A stretch of 44,812 nucleotides of DNA. It comes from CALWZE01 sp964645785 (GTDB lineage: Bacteria > Bacillota > Clostridia > Oscillospirales > Ruminococcaceae). This document shows positions 23,391 to 31,764 of the stretch, in pieces. The notes under the pieces are model-generated. The model was not told the origin of the DNA. It made no database searches and saw only the letters and a list, made by a program, of their open reading frames with translations. Where the stretch lies: NCBI GenBank assembly GCA_964645785.1, contig CAZYAV010000021.1, positions 1 to 44,812 on the forward strand, written 5' to 3'. A program made the translations under genes and the position numbers. The first letter of the stretch is position 1; each line of letters starts with the position of its first letter.

Positions 23391-25631
23391 TCAAAGCAGG
23401 CTGATCTGCTCCGCGACGTCGTCCTCCCGCAGGATGGCGCCCATGGCGGGCAGGTTGCGGGTGCGGTAGCGGTGCGGGTCGACCAGCTCGAGCCGGGAGG
23501 CCGCCTCCACCCGCTCGACCGCCGCGTTTTTCTTCAGGGTCATCACCTGCACGCCGAGGGTGTCCTTCGCCTGCTTGGGCGGGACAAGCGCGCTGTTGAC
23601 CAGCAGCATCCGGCCGCCGGAGGAGTAGATGGCGAACTCGCAGTCCTCCTCCACCACGACGGCTCGCACAAGCCCCGCCTTCGCGCAGTAGGCGTTCGCG
23701 AGCTTCTTGCGGTTGAGCTTGGTCTCATAAGCCTTAAGCGGCACCCGGGCGACCTTGCCGTTGTCGTAGAAAAACAGGATGTGGCCGCTGTAATCCGCCG
23801 TGGACGCAATCGCGACCGGTGTCTCCCCCTCCGCCATTTCCAGTTTGGAGGCGACATACTCCCCGATCAGGCTCGCTTTGCCGTCCTCAAAATCGTTGGC
23901 GCGCGCCTTGTACACCTGGTGCTGGTTGGTGAAAAACAGCAGGTGCACGTCGTTTTTGCACTCGCGGGTATAGACAATCCGGTCGTTCTCCTTCAGCTTG
24001 TGCTCCCCGCTCATGCGCAGCGACTGCGGGGTGATTTTTTTGAAATACCCCTCGGCCGTGTAGAAAATCGAGACCGGGTAATCCGGGATGGTTTCCGCCT
24101 CCTCCACGTATTCCCCCACCGGCTCGTAGAGGATGGCTGTGCGGCGGGGCTGGGCGAATTTCTTCGCGACCCCGGCCTGCTCCAGCATGATGATTTTGTC
24201 CACCCGCCTGCCGTCCGCAAGGATCTCGCGCAGCGCGGCGATTTCCTCCTTCAGCTTGCCGATTTCCGCCGTTCGGTTGAGGATATACTCCCGGTTCAGC
24301 TGCCGCAGGCGGATCTCGGCGATGTAATTTGCCTGAATCTCGTCGATGGCAAACCCGATCATCAGGTTGGGCACCACCTCCCGCTCCTCCTCCGTTTCCC
24401 GGACGATGCGCACCGCCTTGTCGATATCCAGCAGAATCTTTTCCAGCCCCAGCAGCAGGTGCAGCCGCTCCTCCTTGCCCTTCAGTTCAAAGGCCGTCCG
24501 GCGGCGCACACAGCCGCGCCGGAACTCGATCCACTCCTGCAAAATCTCCCGCACGCCCAGCAGGCGCGGCATCCCGTGGATCAGCACGGTGAAATTGCAG
24601 GCGTAGCTGTCCTCCAGCGGGGTCAGCCGGAACAGCTTCTGCATGAGCTTTTCAGGATCGACCCCCCGCTTGAGGTCGAGGGTGAGCCGCAGCCCCTTGA
24701 GGTCGGTCTCGTCCCGCATATCGCTCAGCTCCCGGATCCTGCCGGCCTTGACCTGCTCGGCAATTTTGTCCATGATTGCCTCAATCGTCGTGGACGCCGG
24801 AATCTCGGTGATTTCGATGCAGTTATCCTCTTTCCTGTAGGCGTACCGGCATCGCACCCGCACCGAGCCGCGCCCCGTCTCGTACACCTGCCGGATTGTG
24901 TCGGGGTCGTACACCAGCTCGCCGCCGCCCGGGAAATCCGGGGCTTTGAGGGTGGAAAGCAGGTCGTGCGCCGGGTTTTTGAGCAGCGCAACCGTCGTCT
25001 CGCACACCTCCGCGAGGTTGAACGGGCAGATTGCGCTCGCCATCCCGACGGCGATGCCGATATTGGAATTGACCAGAATGGTCGGGAAGGTCGTCGGCAG
25101 CAGGGTCGGCTCCTGCATGGTGCTGTCGTAGTTGTCCACAAAATCGACCGTGTCCTTGCCGATATCGCAAAACAGCTGCCCGCTGATCTCCGCCAGCTTG
25201 ACCTCGGTATACCGCGACGCGGCGTAGGCCATATCCCGGCTGTACGCCTTGCCGAAATTCCCCTTGGAATCGACATACGGGTGCAGCAGGCTCTCGTTGC
25301 CGCGCGCAAGCCGCACCATCGTCTCGTAAATCGCGGCGTCGCCGTGCGGGTTGAGCTTCATGGTCTGGCCGACGACGTTCGCGGATTTTGTCCGCGCCCC
25401 GGTCAGCAGCCCCATCAGGTACATCGTATACAGAAGCTTTCGGTGCGAGGGCTTGAAGCCGTCGATTTCCGGCAACGCGCGGGAGACAATGACGCTCATC
25501 GCGTAGGGCATGTAGTTTTTGCGCAGCGTGTCGACAATCGGGGTCTCCACCGTGATTCCCGCGCCGGAAATCTCGACGTCCTCCCCGATGCCGGCCGCGT
25601 GCTGCACCGGCTTTTCCTTCTTTTTCGCCAT
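23391..25631 (-). CDS. Type IIA DNA topoisomerase subunit A (ParC/GyrA-like)
   Basis: The 746-aa breakage-reunion subunit cuts and rejoins DNA through a tyrosine. The winged-helix region reads DGFKPSHRKLLYTMYLMG. The quinolone-binding region is PHGDAAIYETMVRLAR (95-110) and the catalytic Tyr is Y141 in AASRYTEVKL. A coiled-coil tower and a shortened C-terminal beta-propeller follow. No GyrA box (QRRGGKG) is present. That, and the 746-aa length, favour topoisomerase IV or a clostridial gyrase paralogue over a true gyrase. The position matching E. coli Ser83 is Ala99. AGGAGG lies 4 nt before ATG 25631. The partner B subunit ends 16 nt upstream. Confidence 0.93.
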   Translation of the reverse strand: MAKKKEKPVQHAAGIGEDVEISGAGITVETPIVDTLRKNYMPYAMSVIVSRALPEIDGFKPSHRKLLYTMYLMGLLTGARTKSANVVGQTMKLNPHGDAAIYETMVRLARGNESLLHPYVDSKGNFGKAYSRDMAYAASRYTEVKLAEISGQLFCDIGKDTVDFVDNYDSTMQEPTLLPTTFPTILVNSNIGIAVGMASAICPFNLAEVCETTVALLKNPAHDLLSTLKAPDFPGGGELVYDPDTIRQVYETGRGSVRVRCRYAYRKEDNCIEITEIPASTTIEAIMDKIAEQVKAGRIRELSDMRDETDLKGLRLTLDLKRGVDPEKLMQKLFRLTPLEDSYACNFTVLIHGMPRLLGVREILQEWIEFRRGCVRRRTAFELKGKEERLHLLLGLEKILLDIDKAVRIVRETEEEREVVPNLMIGFAIDEIQANYIAEIRLRQLNREYILNRTAEIGKLKEEIAALREILADGRRVDKIIMLEQAGVAKKFAQPRRTAILYEPVGEYVEEAETIPDYPVSIFYTAEGYFKKITPQSLRMSGEHKLKENDRIVYTRECKNDVHLLFFTNQHQVYKARANDFEDGKASLIGEYVASKLEMAEGETPVAIASTADYSGHILFFYDNGKVARVPLKAYETKLNRKKLANAYCAKAGLVRAVVVEEDCEFAIYSSGGRMLLVNSALVPPKQAKDTLGVQVMTLKKNAAVERVEAASRLELVDPHRYRTRNLPAMGAILREDDVAEQISLL

Positions 25632-25647
25632 ATTTCCTCCTGTGCGC

Positions 25648-27633
25648 TCAGCTCAAGTCCAGATCGTCCATATACTCAACGCCGTGCGCCGAGATGTACT
25701 CCTTGCGCCCCGCAAGGTTGTCCCCCAGCAGCAGGTCGAACATGTATGCGGTCTGCTCGATATCGTCCGGCGTGACCCGGATCAGCCTGCGGGAGGCGGG
25801 GTTCATGGTGGTCATCCACATCATTTCGGCCTCGTTTTCGCCCAGCCCCTTCGAGCGCTGGATCGAGCACTTTTCCCCCTCCAGCCGCTTGAGGATATCC
25901 GCCTTTTCCTGCTCGGTATACGCAAAATAGGTTTTCTTTTTGGTTGTAATTTCAAACAGCGGGGATTCGGCGATGTAGACGTAGCCCCGCTCAATCAGGG
26001 TCGGCGTCAGCCTATACAGCATGGTCAGCACCAGGGTGCGGATCTGGAAGCCGTCCACGTCCGCATCGGTACAGATAATCACCTTGTTCCAGCGCAGGCT
26101 GCCGAGATCGAAGTTGGACAGATCCTTATTCGCCTTGGTCTTGACCTCCACCCCGCAGCCCAGCACCTTGAGCAGGTCGGTGATGATCTCGTTTTTAAAG
26201 ATTTTGTCGTAATCCGCCTTGAGGCAGTTGAGGATCTTGCCGCGGATGGGGATGATGGCCTGGAATTCGGCGTCCCGTCCCTGTTTGCAGGAGCCGAGCG
26301 CGGAATCCCCCTCCACGATGTAGACCTCCCGCCGCGAAACGTCCTTTGTGCGGCAATCCACAAATTTCTGCACCCGGTTGAGCATGTCGGGAGCATTTTG
26401 CAGGGTCTTTTTCAGGTTGAGCCGGGTTTTTTCGGCGTTTTCGCGGCTGCGCTTGTTGATGAGCACCTGGTTGGCGATTTTGTCCGCGTCGATGCGGTTT
26501 TCGATAAAGTAAATCTCCAGGCTGTGCTTGAGGAACTCGGTCATGGCCTGGGTGATAAACTTGTTGGTGATCGCCTTTTTTGTCTGGTTCTCGTAGCTCG
26601 TGGCGGTTGAAAAGGAGGAGGAGACCAGCACAAGGCAGTCCTGCACATCCTCAAAGGCAATCGGCTTTTCGTCCTTTTTGTACAGCTTGCGCTCCTTCAG
26701 CAGCGCGTCGACCTGCGCACGGAACGCGGCGCGCACCGCCTTGTCCGGCGAGCCGCCATGCTCCAGCCAGCTGCTGTTGTGGTAGTATTCCAGCGCCTGG
26801 ATTTTGTTGGAAAAGCAGAACGCGAAGGACATCTTCACCTTGTATTCCGGCAGATCCTCCCGGTCGCGGCCGAACCGCTCCCCCTCGATAAACTGCACGG
26901 GGGTCAGCCCCTCTTCCCCCACCATCTCGCCGACATACTGCGCCACGCCGTTTTCGTACAGATACTCGGTCTGCTCGAACTTGCCCGGCGCGGTCTCGTT
27001 TTTATACAGGAACAGGACGCCCCCGTTGACAACCGCCTGCCGCCGCAGCACGTCCTCGAAATACTCGCTCGGCACGTCGATATCCGTGAACACCTTGAGG
27101 TCGGGGCGCCAGCGGATGCGGCTGCCGGTCTGCCTGCGGGCGGACGGCTCCTTGACCATCTCGCCCACCGGGTTGCCCGACCGGAACTGGATGAAAAAGC
27201 GGCAGCCGTCCCGGTAGATTTCGACGTCCATGTATTCGGAGGCGTACTGGGTGGCGCACAGCCCCAGGCCGTTCAGCCCAAGCGAGTATTCATAGGTGCT
27301 GCCCGCGTTGTTGTTGTATTTGCCGCCGGCGTACATCTCGCAGAACAGCAGCTTCCAGTTGTACTCCTGCTCTTTGTTGTTGTAATCGACCGGGATGCCG
27401 CGGCCAAAATCCTCCACCTCGATGGAGCGGTCGAGGAACCGGGTCACGATGATCTTCTTGCCGTGCCCCTCCCGCGCCTCGTCCAGCGAGTTGGAGATAA
27501 TCTCAAAGATGGAATGCTCGCAGCCCTCCAGCCCGTCCGAGCCGAAGATGACCGCCGGGCGCTTGCGCACCCTGTCCGCCCCTTTAAGGGAGGAAATGCT
27601 CTCGTTGTCGTATTTCTGTTTTTTTACCGCCAA
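25648..27633 (-). CDS. Type IIA DNA topoisomerase subunit B (ParE/GyrB-like)
   Basis: The 661-aa ATPase subunit has the GHKL fold with NSLDEAREGHG (ATP/Mg site) and EDFGRGIPVD. A transducer domain follows, then the TOPRIM domain starting YIVEGDSALGSCKQGRD, with the metal motif CTDADVDGFQIRTL. The usual wording is EGDSAGGSAKQGRD and DADVDGxHIRTL, so Leu, Cys and Phe-Gln are departures that mark a divergent paralogue. I chose TTG 27633, preceded by AAGGAGAG with a 6-nt spacer; the residues then read MAVKKQKYDNESIS. There is no suitable ATG. It is co-transcribed with subunit A. The region upstream holds a leader hairpin and the ftsH terminator. Confidence 0.93.
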   Translation of the reverse strand: MAVKKQKYDNESISSLKGADRVRKRPAVIFGSDGLEGCEHSIFEIISNSLDEAREGHGKKIIVTRFLDRSIEVEDFGRGIPVDYNNKEQEYNWKLLFCEMYAGGKYNNNAGSTYEYSLGLNGLGLCATQYASEYMDVEIYRDGCRFFIQFRSGNPVGEMVKEPSARRQTGSRIRWRPDLKVFTDIDVPSEYFEDVLRRQAVVNGGVLFLYKNETAPGKFEQTEYLYENGVAQYVGEMVGEEGLTPVQFIEGERFGRDREDLPEYKVKMSFAFCFSNKIQALEYYHNSSWLEHGGSPDKAVRAAFRAQVDALLKERKLYKKDEKPIAFEDVQDCLVLVSSSFSTATSYENQTKKAITNKFITQAMTEFLKHSLEIYFIENRIDADKIANQVLINKRSRENAEKTRLNLKKTLQNAPDMLNRVQKFVDCRTKDVSRREVYIVEGDSALGSCKQGRDAEFQAIIPIRGKILNCLKADYDKIFKNEIITDLLKVLGCGVEVKTKANKDLSNFDLGSLRWNKVIICTDADVDGFQIRTLVLTMLYRLTPTLIERGYVYIAESPLFEITTKKKTYFAYTEQEKADILKRLEGEKCSIQRSKGLGENEAEMMWMTTMNPASRRLIRVTPDDIEQTAYMFDLLLGDNLAGRKEYISAHGVEYMDDLDLS

Positions 27634-27672
27634 GCTGTTCTCTCCTTGCAACTGTTCCAATCCGCGCGCGCC

Positions 27673-27705
27673 GGGCAGCGCAGCCTGCACTCCCCTGCGC
27701 TGCCC
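27673..27705 (-). promoter_or_regulatory. Perfect leader hairpin before the topoisomerase B gene
   Basis: GGGCAGCGCAG and CTGCGCTGCCC form an 11-bp perfect stem with an 11-nt loop, 40 nt upstream of the TTG start and just after the ftsH terminator. No T tract follows. No good promoter is visible between the two hairpins. Confidence 0.5.
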
Positions 27706-27713
27706 CGTTTCAC

Positions 27714-27757
27714 AACAAAAGTGTTCTCACGCGGCCTTTGAAGCCGCGTGAGAACAC
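27714..27757 (-). terminator. ftsH: Terminator of the rnj-ftsH operon
   Basis: A 15-bp perfect stem (27721-27735 with 27743-27757, 7-nt loop), read on the minus strand, is followed by TTTTGTT (27720-27714). It begins 26 nt past the ftsH stop. Confidence 0.9.
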
Positions 27758-27782
27758 CCTGTCCTGCTGACAAAGCGCCGGG

Positions 27783-29783
27783 TCACTCTTTCTCGCCGGG
27801 TTGTTCGGGGTTTTGGGGCTCGCCGCCCGCAAACCATTCGTCCTTCCGCGCAAAGAACGGGTCGTTCTGCTCCGGCTGCTGCGGCGCATCCTGCGGTTTT
27901 TCCGGCGCCGCTTCTGGCTGCGCGGCCGGCTGCGCCTTTTCGGGCAGCGGGAGAACCTCGCCGCTCATCAGGCGCTTGAATTCGTCGCCGTCGATCTTCT
28001 CCACCACATACAGCCGTTCCGCAACCAGCTTCAGCTCGTCCATATGCTCGTTGAGCAGCTCAATGCAGTCGTCATAGCACTGGTCGACAATCGCGCGCAT
28101 CTCGGTGTCAATCTCGCTCGCCACCTGCTCGGAGTAGTTGCGGGACTGGGTGAAGTCCCTGCCCAGGAACACCTCGTCGTGGCTGCCGTAGACAACCGGC
28201 CCCAGCTTTTCCGAAAAGCCGTATTTGGTCACCATGCTGTGGGCGATGTCCGTCGCGCGCTCCAGGTCGTTGGACGCGCCGGTCGTGATGTCGTTAAAGA
28301 CAATTTTCTCGGCCACCCGGCCGCCCAGCAGGGTGATAATCTCGTTGTACATCTCGCTGCGGCTGGTCAAGCCCGGCTCCTCCTCGGGCAGGGACATGGT
28401 GAAGCCGCCCATCTGCCCGCGCGGCACAATCGTGACCTGGTGCACCGGCTTTTCGGGGGTCGCGTAATGAATCGCGACCGCGTGCCCGGCCTCGTGATAC
28501 GCCACAATCCGCTTTTTGCGGTCGGAAACCACGCGGGACTTCTTCTCCGGCCCCGCAACCACCTTGATGCTCGCCTCTTCGATATCCTCCTCCACAATCG
28601 CCTTGCGGTTCTTGCGCGCCGCGAGCAGCGCCGCCTCGTTCAGCAGGTTTTCCAGATCCGCACCGGTGAAGCCCGGCGTGCTCTTGGCGATTGTTTTCAG
28701 GTCGATATCCGGCCCCATGGGCTTGCCGCGCGAATGAACCTTGAGGATCTCCTCGCGGCCCTTGATGTCCGGATAGCCGACATAGATGCTGCGGTCAAAC
28801 CGGCCGGGGCGAAGCAGCGCGTGGTCGAGGATGTCCGAGCGGTTGGTCGCCGCCATCACAATAACGCCGTCGTTGCCCGTAAAGCCGTCCATCTCCACCA
28901 GCAGCTGGTTGAGGGTCTGCTCGCGCTCGTCGTGGCCGCCGCCCAGACCTGCGCCGCGCTGCCGGCCGACGGCGTCGATTTCGTCGATAAAGATAATGCT
29001 CGGGCGGGTGCGCTTGGCCTTGTCAAACAGGTCGCGCACGCGGGAGGCGCCGACGCCGACATACAGCTCGACAAAGTCGGAGCCGGAGATGGAGTAAAAC
29101 GGCACCCCCGCCTCGCCCGCAACCGCGCGCGCAAGCAGGGTTTTGCCGGTTCCCGGCGGGCCGACAAGCAGCACGCCCTTGGGGATTTTCGCCCCCAGCG
29201 CGCTGAACCGCCCCGGGTTTTTGAGGTATTCGACAATCTCGCTCAGCTCTTCTTTTTCCTCGTCCGCGCCGGCGACATCCTCAAACGTAGCCTTGCGCCC
29301 GTCCGCCTCGGGCGATCGGGTGCGTGCTTTGCCGATGTTGCCGATCTTGCCGCCGCCCTGCTGCCCCATCATGAAATAGAACGCGATAATCATCCCGATG
29401 AGCAGCACGATAGGCAGGAAGTTGATGACGATTGTTCCCCAGTTGGACGCCGCGACATAGTTGTAGATGATCGGGTCGTCCGGGTGCGCGTCGTTGTATG
29501 CCTCGACACGGGCGTGGACGTCGTTGTAAAAAATATCGACATTCGGCACCGTATAATCGTGCAGCGGGTCGGTTTCGCCGTCCGTGCGCAGGGTGTAGGT
29601 CAGCCTGCGGTTGCCGAGATTCAGCTCAAAGGACGCGACATTGTCCGCCTTGAACTCCTCGAGCACGGACGAGTACATCTGCGTCTGCGTGCCGGACATT
29701 CGGAACATAAACAGCATCATCACGAGCATCGCCGCGATGACAAGCAGGGACATGCCTCTGCCTCTACCACCTCTGTTTTGCAT
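27783..29783 (-). CDS. ftsH: ATP-dependent zinc metalloprotease FtsH
   Basis: FtsH is the membrane-anchored AAA+ protease that degrades misfolded and regulatory membrane proteins. The 666-aa protein has two membrane segments (about 11-30 and 116-138) around an extracytoplasmic domain. Walker A is GPPGTGKT (208-215) and Walker B IIFIDEID (263-270). The second region of homology is near 310-335 and the zinc-site HEAGH is at 430-434. A Pro/Gln/Ala-rich tail covers roughly the last 45 residues. ATG 29783 has only a weak GGAAAC-type ribosome site. It is the last gene of the operon and follows hpt by 48 nt; tilS-hpt-ftsH is a conserved order in Firmicutes. Confidence 0.98.
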   Translation of the reverse strand: MQNRGGRGRGMSLLVIAAMLVMMLFMFRMSGTQTQMYSSVLEEFKADNVASFELNLGNRRLTYTLRTDGETDPLHDYTVPNVDIFYNDVHARVEAYNDAHPDDPIIYNYVAASNWGTIVINFLPIVLLIGMIIAFYFMMGQQGGGKIGNIGKARTRSPEADGRKATFEDVAGADEEKEELSEIVEYLKNPGRFSALGAKIPKGVLLVGPPGTGKTLLARAVAGEAGVPFYSISGSDFVELYVGVGASRVRDLFDKAKRTRPSIIFIDEIDAVGRQRGAGLGGGHDEREQTLNQLLVEMDGFTGNDGVIVMAATNRSDILDHALLRPGRFDRSIYVGYPDIKGREEILKVHSRGKPMGPDIDLKTIAKSTPGFTGADLENLLNEAALLAARKNRKAIVEEDIEEASIKVVAGPEKKSRVVSDRKKRIVAYHEAGHAVAIHYATPEKPVHQVTIVPRGQMGGFTMSLPEEEPGLTSRSEMYNEIITLLGGRVAEKIVFNDITTGASNDLERATDIAHSMVTKYGFSEKLGPVVYGSHDEVFLGRDFTQSRNYSEQVASEIDTEMRAIVDQCYDDCIELLNEHMDELKLVAERLYVVEKIDGDEFKRLMSGEVLPLPEKAQPAAQPEAAPEKPQDAPQQPEQNDPFFARKDEWFAGGEPQNPEQPGEKE

Positions 29784-29831
29784 CTGGTTGTTTCCGTTTC
29801 TACGCCACCATGGCGGTTTTTGAAATTGGGC

Positions 29832-30407
29832 TTACTGATTTTTCTGGCTTGCGAGCGCCTCGGCGTCCTCCTTGGAATAAACCGAGGGCTTGAGCACCCC
29901 GATGTAGGGCAGGTTGCGGTATTTTTCGGCGTAATCCAGCCCGTAGCCGACCACGAACTCGTCCGGCACGACAAAGCCGACATAGTCCGGTACGATATTG
30001 GATTTCCTGCGCGCGGGCTTGTCCAGCAGGGTCGCGATGCGGATGCTCTTTGCCTGCCTCCCCTTGAAAATGCCGGTGATATATTCCAGCGTGATGCCGC
30101 TGTCCAGAATATCCTCCACGATGAGGACGTCCCTGCCCTCGATCGTGTTGTCGATATCCTTGAGGATTTTGACAGCGCCGGTGCTCACCGTGCCGCCCGC
30201 GAAGCTGGACACGACCATGAAGTCAATCTGCAAATCGACATCCATCGCGCGGATGAGATCCGCAACAAAGACAACCGACCCTTTCAGCACGCTGACGACG
30301 ATCGGGGTTTTTCCCTGATAATCCGCCGTAATCCGCCGGCCGAGCTCCTTGACCTTTGCCGCGATCTCCTCTTCCGAAAGCAGCACCTTGAGCACATCGT
30401 TATGCAT
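29832..30407 (-). CDS. hpt: Hypoxanthine phosphoribosyltransferase
   Basis: Hpt salvages hypoxanthine and guanine using PRPP. The 191-aa protein has the LKGS loop (41-44), the PRPP-binding motif VLIVEDILDSGITL (94-107) and the C-terminal VVPDEFVVGYGLDYAEKYRNLPYIGVL, here split by family motifs GYGLDY and NLPYIG. ATG 30407 overlaps the end of tilS by 8 nt; the site in front (GGGGG then AAACAAAG) is modest, fitting translational coupling with tilS. Upstream in-frame sequence lies entirely within tilS. Confidence 0.97.
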   Translation of the reverse strand: MHNDVLKVLLSEEEIAAKVKELGRRITADYQGKTPIVVSVLKGSVVFVADLIRAMDVDLQIDFMVVSSFAGGTVSTGAVKILKDIDNTIEGRDVLIVEDILDSGITLEYITGIFKGRQAKSIRIATLLDKPARRKSNIVPDYVGFVVPDEFVVGYGLDYAEKYRNLPYIGVLKPSVYSKEDAEALASQKNQ

Positions 30408-31764
30408 CTTTGTTTCCCCCTGTAGATGATGAAAAAACGATCCGTTTCTCTGTATTGGCTCCGGCGGCCACCCGCGCGGCCACGCCGAATCCGTCCACCC
30501 AGACGATTCCCGCGCTGTCCGCCACAACGGCCACCCGGCCGCGCAGCTCGGGCGGCAGCTTAGCCTCGCTGAACAGCTTTTTCAGCGATTTTGTCACGCC
30601 GCGCCGCGCGGGCTGGAACCGGTCGCCCGGCCGCCTTGTCCGCAAAACCAGCTCACCGTTTATTTTATCACAATCCACGCAATTATTTAACCCTTTTTGC
30701 GCGATTTTTTCTGCGCCGCCCGGATTGTCCGCCCGCACCGCCTGCACCGAGACCCCGCAGGGCAGCGCCGTGACCCCCAGGGTTATCCGCGCCTGCTCGT
30801 CCGCGGCGGCCGGCGGCGCGCAAACCCGCGTGACGACGACCGTGTCCGCCCGCCTTGCAAAATAGACGCCCGGCGCAAGCTCGGTTCTGCGCACCTGCCC
30901 CGCAAGCACGGCCGCCGCGCGGTTCACCGCGTCCTCGTCCGGCTCCCGCACGGCGGGCGCTATCGCCAAGCGCAGCGCGCAGGCCGCCAGAAACGGGTCG
31001 GCGGCCGAAAGCGCCGAGGCAGACCAGCCCCCACCGCAGCGCGCGCTTTCAAGCAGCCGCGCCGCCTCCCGCGCAAGATAGGCATCCGCCTGCTGCGCAA
31101 AGGCGCACAGCCGCGAAATATTGCGCACAGCCGCCCCGTTGACCCGCTCCAGCTCGGGCAGCACCTTCAGCCGGATGCGGTTGCGCGCATAGCGGATATC
31201 TGCGTTTGTCGAATCGGTTCGGTACATAAGGCCGTGCGAAGCGCAGTAAGCCTCAATCTGCGCGCGGGAAACCCCGAGCAGCGGCCGGATATACCGCCCG
31301 CGCTTTGCGGGGATGCCGCCCAGCCCGCGCAGACCCGTGCCGCGCGCGAGGTTAATCAGCGCCGTTTCCGCGCAGTCGTTCCGGTTGTGCGCCAGCGCGA
31401 TCAGTTCCCCCGGCCGCGCCGTCCGCTCAAAAAAGTCGTAGCGCAGCGCGCGCGCCCAGCTCTCGATGCTCTCCCCTTTCGGCTTTTCTCGCCGGGACAT
31501 TTCCCCGCGCTCAACCGCAAGTGAAAGGCCGCGCGTGCGGCAGAATTCCCGCACAAACGCCTCGTCGAAGTCGCTTTCGGCGCCGCGCAGGCCGTGATTG
31601 AAATGGCAGGCGCGCACCGATGCGAGCCCCAGCCGTTCCCGCAGCTCCAGCAACACGCAGAGCAGCGCGACCGAATCCGCACCGCCCGAAAAGCCGACGA
31701 GGACGCTGTCCCCCGGCCGCAGCAGCGCAAGCTGCCTGATTGCCGAAAAGACCGCCTCAGTCAT
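30400..31764 (-). CDS. tilS: tRNA(Ile)-lysidine synthetase TilS
   Basis: TilS converts the wobble cytidine of tRNA-Ile(CAU) to lysidine, an essential step for reading AUA. The 454-aa protein has the N-type PP-loop SGGADSVALL (26-35), HNRNDCAETALINLARG, and RPLLGVSRAQIEAYCASHGL. A C-terminal TilS domain ends with RRPGDRFQPARRGVTKSLKKLF. It overlaps dnaB by 8 nt upstream and hpt by 8 nt downstream, so the three are tightly coupled. Confidence 0.97.
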   Translation of the reverse strand: MTEAVFSAIRQLALLRPGDSVLVGFSGGADSVALLCVLLELRERLGLASVRACHFNHGLRGAESDFDEAFVREFCRTRGLSLAVERGEMSRREKPKGESIESWARALRYDFFERTARPGELIALAHNRNDCAETALINLARGTGLRGLGGIPAKRGRYIRPLLGVSRAQIEAYCASHGLMYRTDSTNADIRYARNRIRLKVLPELERVNGAAVRNISRLCAFAQQADAYLAREAARLLESARCGGGWSASALSAADPFLAACALRLAIAPAVREPDEDAVNRAAAVLAGQVRRTELAPGVYFARRADTVVVTRVCAPPAAADEQARITLGVTALPCGVSVQAVRADNPGGAEKIAQKGLNNCVDCDKINGELVLRTRRPGDRFQPARRGVTKSLKKLFSEAKLPPELRGRVAVVADSAGIVWVDGFGVAARVAAGANTEKRIVFSSSTGGNKDA

